From an uncultured Clostridia bacterium (lineage in GTDB: Bacteria; Bacillota; Clostridia; TANB77; CAG-508), in assembly GCA_944393375.1 (NCBI GenBank), contig CALXZX010000013.1, positions 1 to 45,635 of the forward strand: DNA of 45,635 bases, written 5' to 3'. Below, one piece after another: positions 6,923 to 14,855 of this stretch. The position numbers and the translations under genes are program-made. Each line of letters begins with the position of its first letter. The first letter of the stretch is position 1. The notes beneath the pieces were generated by a model. It was not told the origin of the DNA and ran no database searches. It saw only the letters and a list, made by a program, of their open reading frames with translations.

Positions 6923-7906
6923 ATGGAAATAAAAGAGCAAACCAAAAAACTAAAAGAAATGATTAATGGATATAAATTGACATATCTAATTATGTCAGCA
7001 AATAACATTGGGTTACTGAATATATTAGATGATAAAGGAAAAACATTGACACAGATAGCTAAGGAATTAAATTTAGAAGAAGATAGAATTGAACCTATAT
7101 TAAATGGATTAACATTTCATAAAATAATTAGTAAAAACAAGGATAGTTATTATTTAGAAGAATATAACGAGGTATTAAATAAGAACTCAGAATATAATCA
7201 GCTAGGGTATATACAATTTGCTGAAACCATCATAAAAAGATATGAAAACTTAGAAAATGCTATTAAAAATAAAGAAACAGCAACTAATAGCTTTAAGGAA
7301 TTAACGGAAAAGGATGCAGAAAGCTTTATGCAAGGAATGAACGCAAATGCAATCAACCCATCTAAGTTTATCGCAGAAAATTATGATTTTGATAATCATA
7401 AAATATTAGATGTTGCAGCTGGTGCAGGAACATATTCTATAACAGTAGCCAAAAAGTATGAAAATGTTACAGCAAGAATGATTGATTTGCCAGAAATGGT
7501 CAAAATACAAAATAAAAAAATCCATCAAGAAGGATTAGAAGATAGGTTAACATCTGAAACTTATGATTATAATATCAACTTTCCAACAGGCAATTATGAT
7601 GATGTATTCCTATTTGCAGTAGTTCATCAAGAACCAGAAGAACAGGTAAGAAAATTGTTAGACAATATTTACCATGTTTTAAAACCAAATGGAAGGCTTT
7701 TCTTAACTAGCTTTTTCTTAAACGAAGATAAAATTAGTCCAGAATATTCTGTACAGTTTGCTATTGAAATGTTAATAAATACAGAAAAGGGAAAAGCATA
7801 TACACATAATGAGATTCAAGACTTAATGAAAAGAAGTCAATTTAAAGAAATAGAAAGAGTGGATGAAATACCAGGACCAGCAATATTATATATTGCAAAA
7901 AAGTAA
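6923..7906 (+). CDS. SAM-dependent O-methyltransferase (Methyltransf_2 type)
   Basis: At 327 residues it has the two-part layout of the small-molecule O-methyltransferase family. An N-terminal winged-helix dimerisation domain (residues ~1-85; LTQIAKELNLEEDRIEPILN) is followed by a Rossmann domain with SAM motif I ILDVAAGAGTYSI, an acidic loop MIDLPEMV, and AVVHQEPEEQ, where the conserved His serves as base in plant and bacterial relatives. LKPNGRLFLTSFF and a C-terminal GPAILYIAKK complete the fold. Known relatives methylate hydroxyls of small aromatics or secondary metabolites; the substrate here is unknown. RBS AAAAGGTGGG precedes the start. Confidence 0.8.
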   Translation: MEIKEQTKKLKEMINGYKLTYLIMSANNIGLLNILDDKGKTLTQIAKELNLEEDRIEPILNGLTFHKIISKNKDSYYLEEYNEVLNKNSEYNQLGYIQFAETIIKRYENLENAIKNKETATNSFKELTEKDAESFMQGMNANAINPSKFIAENYDFDNHKILDVAAGAGTYSITVAKKYENVTARMIDLPEMVKIQNKKIHQEGLEDRLTSETYDYNINFPTGNYDDVFLFAVVHQEPEEQVRKLLDNIYHVLKPNGRLFLTSFFLNEDKISPEYSVQFAIEMLINTEKGKAYTHNEIQDLMKRSQFKEIERVDEIPGPAILYIAKK

Positions 7907-7936
7907 TTATAAATATAAAAATCTGAGGTGATATAT

Positions 7937-8314
7937 ATGAGTTCAAATATTACAGTAACAACTCAAAATAAAAATCAAAAAGTATGTCCTATAAAAACTT
8001 TGAAATTTCGAAAAAAATTAAGTGAATTAATATTAAAAAATGAAAAAACAACAACTTGGAGAATATTTGATGATAAAGATATAAAACAAGGAGATATTAT
8101 GCAATTTTTAGTATGGGAAACTAAGGAAGTGTTTGCAAATGCTAAAATTGTAAATGTAGTAGAAAAGAAATTTAAAGAATTAAATAATCAAGATTGGGAT
8201 GGACACGAAAAATTTGAAAACATGGAAGAAATGTATGCAACATACAGTCAATATTATAATAGAGAAGTAAATGAGAATACAGTCGTAAAAATAATAAAAT
8301 TTGAATTAATCTAA
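7937..8314 (+). CDS. ASCH domain protein
   Basis: This is a small protein of 125 residues. The ATG at 7937 is chosen because GAGGTG lies 6 nt upstream; an in-frame GTG at 7928 falls inside that ribosome site. The core reads KTLKFRKKLSELILKNEKTT, TWRIFDDKDIKQGDIMQFL and VVKIIKFELI, matching the PUA-like ASCH barrel (positive patch, a T-x-R/K motif, and G-D before a strand). ASCH proteins bind RNA or modified nucleosides, and some are amidohydrolases or ribonucleases. It lies 30 nt after the methyltransferase and 34 nt before the RibD-type reductase. Function is inferred from fold only. Confidence 0.75.
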   Translation: MSSNITVTTQNKNQKVCPIKTLKFRKKLSELILKNEKTTTWRIFDDKDIKQGDIMQFLVWETKEVFANAKIVNVVEKKFKELNNQDWDGHEKFENMEEMYATYSQYYNREVNENTVVKIIKFELI

Positions 8315-8348
8315 TAGGGAGAAAGGTTAAAAGTTGAAGGGAGATAAA

Positions 8349-9044
8349 ATGAGTAATAGACCAATAAATACCTTATTTATGCTAATGTCATTAGATGGCA
8401 AAATTAATAGTGGAAATAGTGATGACTTAGATATTGATAGAGATTGGTGTAAAATAAAAGGTGTTAAAGAAGGATTACATCAATATTATGAAATTGAACA
8501 AACAACAGATAGGTATTCTTTAAATACAGGAAGAACAATGGCGAAAATAGGTGTTAATGATAGAAAAGAAAAACCACAAAAACTAGATTGTGGATTTATC
8601 ATTATTGATAGAAAACCACATTTAAGTGAAAAAGGTATAGAATATTTGTGTAATTGGGTCGATATATTATTTTTAGTAACAGATAATAAAAATCACCCTG
8701 CATATAAATTATTAGACAAATTTGATAACCTAAAAATTATGTATTATGAAAATATAAATTTAACAAAGATGATGGAAGATTTAAAAAATGATTATGATGT
8801 AGAAAAAATTACCATTCAATCAGGTGGAACATTAAATGGTGAATTCTTAAGGGAAAATTTAATTGATTATGTGAATATTGTAATAGCACCAATTTTAGTA
8901 GGAGGCATAAATACAAGTACATTAATTGATGGAAAGTCTATATCTAAAATAGAAGAGTTAAATAAATTAAAAGCATTAGAATTATTAGAATGTAATGTTT
9001 TAAAGGATTCATATATACAGTTAAAATATAAAGTATTGAGATAA
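8349..9044 (+). CDS. RibD C-terminal-type reductase (dihydrofolate reductase fold)
   Basis: The protein is 231 residues from ATG 8349 (AAGGGAG upstream; the in-frame TTG at 8334 lies upstream of that site). It begins LFMLMSLDGKIN, the standard strand-loop of RibD_C proteins, followed by GRTMAKIG, the nucleotide-binding-like ITIQSGGTLNGEFLRENLID, VIAPILVGG, and a closing beta-hairpin. The family includes the NADPH-dependent 5-amino-6-ribosylaminouracil reductase of riboflavin synthesis and many stand-alone homologues. There is no deaminase domain and no other riboflavin gene nearby, so this is probably a stand-alone reductase with a different pteridine-, pyrimidine- or flavin-like substrate. 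Confidence 0.75.
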   Translation: MSNRPINTLFMLMSLDGKINSGNSDDLDIDRDWCKIKGVKEGLHQYYEIEQTTDRYSLNTGRTMAKIGVNDRKEKPQKLDCGFIIIDRKPHLSEKGIEYLCNWVDILFLVTDNKNHPAYKLLDKFDNLKIMYYENINLTKMMEDLKNDYDVEKITIQSGGTLNGEFLRENLIDYVNIVIAPILVGGINTSTLIDGKSISKIEELNKLKALELLECNVLKDSYIQLKYKVLR

Positions 9045-9079
9045 TAAGTAAATAAATAAAAATATAGGTGAGGTAAAAA

Positions 9080-10471
9080 ATGAATGAAGTAACCAATAGA
9101 TTTCTAGAACTATTTTATAAATTATCACAAATACCAAGAGAATCAGGAAAAGAAAAAAGATTTGCTGATTTTTTAGAGGCATTTGCGAAAGAAAATAAGC
9201 TAGAATGTTATAGAGATAAAAATAACAATGTTTTGATAAAAAAATCTGGTAACAAGAAAAATAATGAACCAATCATATTACAGGCACATATGGATATGGT
9301 ATGTGTAAAAAGAGAAAATAGTAACCATAATTTTGATACAGATCCAATTGAAATAGTTAGAAATGGTGATATGATATCAGCAAAAGATACATCATTAGGA
9401 GCTGACCAAGGAATTGGGTTAGCTATCATGTTACTCATATTGGAAAGTAGAAAAATAAAACATCCAGATTTAGAATGTTTATTTACGACTGAAGAAGAAA
9501 CGACTTTTCACGGTGCAGAAAACTTTGATTATTCAAAATTGAAAGGAAAGAGATTAATTAATATAGATCATGCTAAAGATGATTCTATTGTAATAGGATG
9601 TGATGCAGATATCTGTAATCAATATATATTTGAAGGAAAACATATTACTACCAATATGCCATCTTATAAAATAACAATTAGTGGTGTAGAAGGTGGAAAT
9701 TCAGGATGGGAAATCGAGAGAAGTAGTAAAAATGCAATTTTTATAATGGCAAAGATAATACAAAAGTTACAAGCTGAAAAAGAGGTATATATTTGTCAAA
9801 TTTCAGGAGGTAACTCAGAAAATGATATAGCAATTTCATGTGAATGTATTATAAAAACAGACATTAAAAATATAGAAAATAAGATAAAGAGCAATATAGA
9901 AGAAAAGAATATAGGTATACAAATAGATGAAGTAGATAATGAAATGTCATTTTCTTTAGAGGATAGCAAAAAAATAATAGAAGAAATAATCAATTTAAAA
10001 CAAGGTTTGATTACAAATAGAAATAATATCATTACATCAGGAAATATAGGAAAGATAGAAACCATAAACAATAAAATTGTAATAACAGGAATTTTAAGAA
10101 GTATAGAAGAGAGTGAATTGGAAGAGCAAAATAATGAAAATATATGTATATCTAAAAGTAATGATTTTGAAACCGAAGAAGTTTACAAAGATTTAGCATG
10201 GATACCTAATGTGAATTCAAAGTTAAAAGAAACTTATACAAATATGTATTATCAAGTAAATGGAAAATATCCTGATTTTGAAATTACGCATGGAGGATTA
10301 GAATGTAGTTGTATTGCTCAAAGAATAACAGGATTAGACATGATTTCTATTGGAAGTATTATAGAAGATTTTCATACTGTAAATGAAAGGATGTATATTA
10401 GTTCTTGTGAAAAAACGATAAAAACATTGTTAGCTTTTTTAGGATATGAAAATAATCACATAAAGGAATGA
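9080..10471 (+). CDS. pepD: Aminoacyl-histidine dipeptidase (M20 family)
   Basis: At 463 residues it is close to the usual PepD length. Metal and catalytic motifs are in order: ILQAHMDMVC (His ligand and Asp), DTSLGADQGIGLAIML (bridging Asp), LFTTEEETTFHGAEN (catalytic Glu pair), LINIDHAKDDSIVIGCDAD, a central dimerisation lid starting near ITISGVEGGNSGWEIE, and FEITHGGLECSCIA near the end with the last His. PepD hydrolyses Xaa-His and other dipeptides in the cytosol with two zinc ions. RBS GGTGAGG precedes ATG. The next gene starts 9 nt after the stop, indicating one transcript. Confidence 0.9.
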   Translation: MNEVTNRFLELFYKLSQIPRESGKEKRFADFLEAFAKENKLECYRDKNNNVLIKKSGNKKNNEPIILQAHMDMVCVKRENSNHNFDTDPIEIVRNGDMISAKDTSLGADQGIGLAIMLLILESRKIKHPDLECLFTTEEETTFHGAENFDYSKLKGKRLINIDHAKDDSIVIGCDADICNQYIFEGKHITTNMPSYKITISGVEGGNSGWEIERSSKNAIFIMAKIIQKLQAEKEVYICQISGGNSENDIAISCECIIKTDIKNIENKIKSNIEEKNIGIQIDEVDNEMSFSLEDSKKIIEEIINLKQGLITNRNNIITSGNIGKIETINNKIVITGILRSIEESELEEQNNENICISKSNDFETEEVYKDLAWIPNVNSKLKETYTNMYYQVNGKYPDFEITHGGLECSCIAQRITGLDMISIGSIIEDFHTVNERMYISSCEKTIKTLLAFLGYENNHIKE

Positions 10472-10480
10472 GGTGAAAGA

Positions 10481-11977
10481 ATGAAATTACCTACAAGTAT
10501 AGAAAATATATTAAATGAAAATATTGTAGAAAATGCAAGATTAGAATTAAAGAAAAACTGGAATCCAGAGCCAATATTACATACAATTTGTGCTTTTGCA
10601 AACGATATAGATAATTGGGGCGGAGGATATATTTTAATTGGTGTTGAAGAAGAAAATGGTAGACCTAAAATGCCAATAGCAGGGCTTGAATTATCTGAAA
10701 TAGATAAAATCCAAAAAGAATTATTAGCAAAATGCAAGTTAATTCAACCATCATATACGCCAATCGTAGATGTAGCACAATATAAAGATAAAAATATATT
10801 AGTAGTATGGTGTTTTGGTGGACAGACAAGACCATATAAATGTCCAACAACATTGGATAAAGATTTTTCAAAAGGATATTCATATTATATAAGAAAAATG
10901 TCAAGTACAGTAAAGGCAACAGAAACAGAACAAAAAGAATTATATGACATGGCAAGGACTATTCCTTTTGATGATAGAATGAATCATGAGGCAGAGATTC
11001 AGGATTTGAAATTACCACTTATTCAAAATTATTTATATGAAATAAAAAGTGATTTGCTGGAAGAATCTGAAAAAATGGACTTTATTGATTTATGTAAAAG
11101 TATGAGAATCGTAGATGGAACACCAGAATATATGAAACCTTTAAATGTTGGATTGATGTTTTTTAATGATGATCCACAGAAATTTTTTCCATATTCACAA
11201 ATAGAAGTAGTAGATTTAAGAAATGGTCCAGAAGGTGATGATATGACAGAAAGAATATTTAGAGGACCAATAGATAGCATGATAAAGAGTGCTTTGACTT
11301 ATATCAGTAATATATTAATTGAAGAAAAAATTTTAAAAGTAGATGGACAGGCAGAAGCAATAAGATTTTTTAATTATCCATATCAAGCAATAGAAGAAGC
11401 TTTGGTAAATGCAGTTTATCACAGAGGCTATGATGTAAGAGAACCAGTAGAAGTCAGAATAATGGAAGATAGAATTCATATTGTAAGCTATCCAGGACCA
11501 GACCGTTCAATTAGTGAAAAATCAATTGAAGATAAAAATATAATTGCAAGAAAGTATAGAAATCGTAGAATTGGAGAATTCTTAAAGGAATTAAAATTGA
11601 CAGAAGGTAGAAATACAGGTATTCCAAAAATAAAAAGAGCATTAAAAAATAATGGTTCAAAAGAACCTGAGTTTGAAACAAATGAAACAAGAGATTATTT
11701 TATTACAACAATATTTATGCATGATGGATTCGAGAATGAAATGAAAAAACAACCAATAACCCACCAAGATACCCACCAAGATACCCACCAAGATAAAATA
11801 TTAGAATTTTGTAAAGAACCAAAAACAACAAAAGAAATAATGGCATATTTAGGATTAAGGGATAGAAGAAATTTTTATTTAAAATATATGAGACCATTAT
11901 TAGATAGTGGAAAGCTACAAATGACTATACCAGATAAACCAAATACAAAAAATCAAAAATATATAACAAAAAATTAG
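10481..11977 (+). CDS. AlbA_2 domain ATP-binding protein (putative transcriptional regulator)
   Basis: This 498-residue protein has three parts. Residues ~17-150 form the Schlafen/AlbA_2 domain (ARLELKKNWNPEPILHTICA, GGGYILIGVEE). The middle ~230-410 is a GHKL-like ATPase module (YQAIEEALVNAVYHRGY for the N-box, IHIVSYPGPD, GRNTGIPKIKRAL). The C-terminus is a winged helix (TKEIMAYLGLRDRRNFYLKY). A linker near residues 427-438 has three exact copies of THQD, encoded by three 12-bp repeats. The family is common in Bacillota and Bacteroidota and is thought to act in nucleic-acid binding or regulation; the target is unknown. Stop-to-start spacing to pepD is 9 nt. Confidence 0.8.
   Translation: MKLPTSIENILNENIVENARLELKKNWNPEPILHTICAFANDIDNWGGGYILIGVEEENGRPKMPIAGLELSEIDKIQKELLAKCKLIQPSYTPIVDVAQYKDKNILVVWCFGGQTRPYKCPTTLDKDFSKGYSYYIRKMSSTVKATETEQKELYDMARTIPFDDRMNHEAEIQDLKLPLIQNYLYEIKSDLLEESEKMDFIDLCKSMRIVDGTPEYMKPLNVGLMFFNDDPQKFFPYSQIEVVDLRNGPEGDDMTERIFRGPIDSMIKSALTYISNILIEEKILKVDGQAEAIRFFNYPYQAIEEALVNAVYHRGYDVREPVEVRIMEDRIHIVSYPGPDRSISEKSIEDKNIIARKYRNRRIGEFLKELKLTEGRNTGIPKIKRALKNNGSKEPEFETNETRDYFITTIFMHDGFENEMKKQPITHQDTHQDTHQDKILEFCKEPKTTKEIMAYLGLRDRRNFYLKYMRPLLDSGKLQMTIPDKPNTKNQKYITKN
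11759..11794 (+). repeat. Three perfect 12-bp tandem repeats inside a coding region
   Basis: ACCCACCAAGAT occurs three times without mismatch (11759-11770, 11771-11782, 11783-11794), encoding THQD x3 between the ATPase and winged-helix parts of the AlbA_2 protein. A repeat unit divisible by three can change in number without breaking the frame. Confidence 0.95.
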
Positions 11978-11999
11978 ATATATATACTGGGAGGAAACA

Positions 12000-12929
12000 A
12001 TGTTAAAAGCATATAGTATATTTAAAGATTTAAACCCAAAGGCATGTGAAATTATCACAAATGTTGGAATAGAATTAGAATTATCCCCAAAAGGAGAAAG
12101 ACCCAAGAAAGAAGAATTGATAGAATTGCTAAAAAATTACGATATCCTAATTACCGGAGTAAAAGAAAAATTCACACAAGATATGCTAAAAGAAGTAAAA
12201 CGTAAGAAAATAATAGCAACTTTATCAATTGGATTAGATCATATAGATAAAAGTTTTTTTGAATCTGAATACATTAAAGTTATTAATTGTCCAATAGCAA
12301 ATGTAATATCTGTAGCAGAGCACATATTTAGTCTGATATTAAGTTTAAAAAAAAGAATAATAGAAGCAAATGATATTTCTATAAAAGGTGGGACAAAGAA
12401 AGATTTATCAAGAAGAAGTCAAGATATATCTGGAAGTACAATAGGAATGATAGGTGCAGGAAAAATAGCAAAAGAAGTAATCAAAATAGCCAAAGTTTTT
12501 GACATGAAAATTGTTTGTTATACATTACATCCAGAAAAACATCAGGATTTATTAAAACAAGATATACAGTTTTTAAATTTAGATGAATTATTATCTAATG
12601 CAGATATTATTACAGTAAATATTCCATTAAATGAAGCTAGTGAGAATCTAATTTCAAATGATAAGATTCGATTAATGAAGAAATCAGCCACATTTATAAA
12701 TACATCAAGAGCTGAGATTGTAGATATGAATGCACTAGTGAAATATGCAGATGAAAATGAAACATTTAATGTTGGATTAGATATTGATGTAGAAAATTAT
12801 AAAGAAATACTGAGTGTGAAAAGAAATAATGTAATCATAACGCCACATATAGCAGGCGTAACACAACAAGCAATTGAAAGAATGGATATAGAATTAGCAA
12901 ATAATATAAAGAGGTATTTAAACAAGTAA
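12000..12929 (+). CDS. D-isomer-specific 2-hydroxyacid dehydrogenase
   Basis: The 309-residue protein has the family's catalytic triad spacing. Arg237 lies in FINTSRAEIVD, Glu266 in LDIDVENYKE and His283 in IITPHIAGVT. The NAD-binding glycine motif is STIGMIGAGKIAKE (~147-158), where the last conserved Gly is Ala. N-terminal substrate-domain segments LITGVKEKFTQ and LSIGLDHID also fit. Such enzymes interconvert 2-oxo and D-2-hydroxy acids with NAD(P)H. Specificity (lactate, glycerate, phosphoglycerate or other) cannot be read from the sequence. RBS GGGAGG precedes ATG. It is 22 nt after the AlbA_2 gene and 37 nt before the deaminase fusion. Confidence 0.85.
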   Translation: MLKAYSIFKDLNPKACEIITNVGIELELSPKGERPKKEELIELLKNYDILITGVKEKFTQDMLKEVKRKKIIATLSIGLDHIDKSFFESEYIKVINCPIANVISVAEHIFSLILSLKKRIIEANDISIKGGTKKDLSRRSQDISGSTIGMIGAGKIAKEVIKIAKVFDMKIVCYTLHPEKHQDLLKQDIQFLNLDELLSNADIITVNIPLNEASENLISNDKIRLMKKSATFINTSRAEIVDMNALVKYADENETFNVGLDIDVENYKEILSVKRNNVIITPHIAGVTQQAIERMDIELANNIKRYLNK

Positions 12930-12966
12930 AACTAACCAATATATCATTGAAAGAGGTGTGAAAACT

Positions 12967-13812
12967 ATGGATGAAAAATTTATGAACATTGCTATTGAAA
13001 TTAGTAAACATTCAAAATATCCTTATGGGGCAATTATTGTAAAAGATGGCAAAATTATAGGAAGAAGTGATGATGATACACTAATGAGCAAAACAATGTA
13101 TACACATGCAGAATTAATGGCAATAGAAAGTGCTTGTAAAAATCATCCCAACCTATATGGAGAACTAAAAGGAACTACCATGTATGTATCTTGTGAGCCA
13201 TGTATGATGTGTATGGGGGCCATTCTATATGAAGAAATTAGTAGAATTGTATATGCAAGCACCATAAAAGATTCTGACCAATATATTTGTAAAGAAGTGA
13301 TTTGTGATACAAACGAACTAGCGCAATGTGCAAAATCTAATATTGAGATTGTTAAACAATATAAGAGAGAAGAAGCTGTTGAGGTATTAAAAAATTATCA
13401 ATATAAAGATAAAAATAGAATATTAATTACAGGGGCTGTACTAAGTTCTGATTCTTCTAGTGTGGAAACATATGAAAAAATAGTTTCATTAATAGATTCA
13501 AAATGTGTTGTTTCAAGTCCATTAGATACCATGAGATTTAAAGGAAATGATACTGAAAGATATGAAAGAGCAATGCAGTTATTACAAGATACTAAAATGA
13601 TAATTGCAGAGATGAGTAATGTATCTACAGGGCAAGGTATGGAATTGCAAGAGGCTGTCACATTAAATATTCCTATACTTGTCGTAGCAAAAGAGGGTAG
13701 TAAAATATCTGGATTAGTAAAAGGATGTAAAAATGTAAAAAATATTGTGTATTATCATGAAATAGAAGATATTGAGCATCAAATTTTACAATTCATCAAA
13801 GAACAAGAATAA
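12967..13812 (+). CDS. Nucleoside/nucleotide deaminase fused to a DNPH1-like 2'-deoxynucleoside 5'-phosphate N-hydrolase
   Basis: The protein is 281 residues from ATG 12967 (AAGAGGTG upstream; an in-frame GTG at 12958 overlaps that site). Residues 1-145 form a cytidine-deaminase-fold domain with zinc motifs THAELMAIE (His47, Glu49) and SCEPCMMCMGA (Cys79, Cys82). Residues 150-281 resemble the nucleoside deoxyribosyltransferase/DNPH1 family: LITGAVLSS, ETYEKIVSLID, MIIAEMSNVSTGQGMELQEA (Glu226 as nucleophile candidate), ILVVAKEGSKISGLVKG (Ser248 where relatives bind phosphate) and VYYHEIEDIE. Deaminase and N-hydrolase in one chain suggests sequential deamination and base removal on a (deoxy)nucleotide. 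Domains are secure; substrate is inferred. Confidence 0.75.
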   Translation: MDEKFMNIAIEISKHSKYPYGAIIVKDGKIIGRSDDDTLMSKTMYTHAELMAIESACKNHPNLYGELKGTTMYVSCEPCMMCMGAILYEEISRIVYASTIKDSDQYICKEVICDTNELAQCAKSNIEIVKQYKREEAVEVLKNYQYKDKNRILITGAVLSSDSSSVETYEKIVSLIDSKCVVSSPLDTMRFKGNDTERYERAMQLLQDTKMIIAEMSNVSTGQGMELQEAVTLNIPILVVAKEGSKISGLVKGCKNVKNIVYYHEIEDIEHQILQFIKEQE

Positions 13813-13829
13813 AGTAAAAGGGAGTTGTT

Positions 13830-14645
13830 ATGATATATCTAAAAACATTCAAATTAAGTGATGAAAGAAATGGGAATAAAAACATATATCCTTTTAATGT
13901 GCTACAAAATAAAGAGCCAGATATATTCATATTTGATAATATTACTGTGTTATATGGGAATAATGGTTCTGGAAAGTCTACTATATTAAATATGATTGCT
14001 CATAAGTTAGATTTAAAGGGAAAAGAACGAGATAACCCAAAAGTTGTTGGAACTTTAGATTATTTTGAAGAGTATGCTTCTAAATGTGAATATGAACTAG
14101 GAGAAAATGAAAATGGCAGAAAAATATATAGAATACCAGAAAATAGTCGATATATTAAAAGTGAAGAAATACTATATGAGATAAGAAAAGCACAACAAGA
14201 TGCTGTATTACAAGAGAGTATAGAAAGTAATTTAGCAAGAGAAAGAGGAAGAAAACATGCTAAAGAATTTTTAGAAACAAAAGAAGGTGGAAAACAATTT
14301 GCAAGATTTGAATTTGCACAAGATAAATATTCTAATGGAGAAACAACCATGCAAATTTTAGAAAATAATATAGAACCAGATAACTTGTATTTGCTAGATG
14401 AACCTGAGGTTTCGCTATCACCACAAAATCAAGTAAAACTAGCAGAAGAAATTAATAAAATGGCAAGATATTTAGGAATTCAATTCATTATTGCAACACA
14501 TTCGCCATTTATGTTAGGTATCTTAAATGCAAAAATATATAATTTAGATACCAAAAATTATGAAGTACAAAAATGGAATGAACTTGAAAATGTGAGATAT
14601 TTTTATGCGTTTTTTAAAAGTAAAATGAATGAGTTTGAAAAGTGA
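13830..14645 (+). CDS. AAA/ABC-type ATPase (OLD/SMC-like, single-domain)
   Basis: This 271-residue cytosolic ATPase has Walker A GNNGSGKST near residue 45, a signature-like YSNGETTMQIL (~170), Walker B LYLLDEPEVSLSPQ (~190) and an H-loop ATHSPF (~225). The region between Walker A and the signature is helical and charged, and no membrane or nuclease domain follows. This is the AAA_21-type layout seen in chromosomal ATPases of unknown role and in defence-associated ATPases. It starts 17 nt after the deaminase fusion and is followed by a strong terminator, so it is the last gene of that transcript. It could be the deaminase fusion's partner, but housekeeping homologues are common too. Confidence 0.85.
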   Translation: MIYLKTFKLSDERNGNKNIYPFNVLQNKEPDIFIFDNITVLYGNNGSGKSTILNMIAHKLDLKGKERDNPKVVGTLDYFEEYASKCEYELGENENGRKIYRIPENSRYIKSEEILYEIRKAQQDAVLQESIESNLARERGRKHAKEFLETKEGGKQFARFEFAQDKYSNGETTMQILENNIEPDNLYLLDEPEVSLSPQNQVKLAEEINKMARYLGIQFIIATHSPFMLGILNAKIYNLDTKNYEVQKWNELENVRYFYAFFKSKMNEFEK

Positions 14646-14690
14646 AATTTAAATAAATAATATAATTTAGAAAAGGATATAACAGTAAAA

Positions 14691-14727
14691 AATGATCATA
14701 GCATTTACGGCTATGGTTATTTTTTTT
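14691..14727 (+). terminator. Strong rho-independent terminator
   Basis: A 12-bp stem (AATGATCATAGC at 14691-14702 with GCTATGGTTATT at 14710-14721, two G-T pairs) has a 7-nt loop and is followed by a T run to 14727. It separates the AAA ATPase transcript from the next operon. Confidence 0.8.
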
Positions 14728-14759
14728 ACAAATCAGCAATACAATTGTAAGTGGTTAAT

Positions 14760-14826
14760 GATAAACGAATAAAATATAACGATAAACAATATGCAATTGA
14801 CAAAAATACAAATAGAATGATATAAT
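14760..14826 (+). promoter_or_regulatory. Promoter of the HTH-HAD operon with upstream direct repeats
   Basis: TTGACA (14797-14802), an 18-bp spacer and TATAAT (14821-14826) form a consensus promoter. GATAAACGA (14760-14768) and GATAAACAA (14781-14789) are direct repeats 21 bp apart, two helical turns, just upstream of the -35. They are candidate binding sites for the HTH protein encoded next. Confidence 0.65.
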
Positions 14827-14855
14827 CTATGTGTAAAAATTGGAGGTAATTATTT

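Noticed and set aside
11715..11897. Minus-strand frame with a YLGG tandem repeat
   Set aside because: It is the reverse reading of the THQD repeats in the AlbA_2 gene; it has no start signal of its own.
12000..12929. The 2-hydroxyacid dehydrogenase as part of the lactate racemase system
   Set aside because: It lies about 21 kb from the merR/lar block in a different transcript, and its substrate cannot be read from the sequence.
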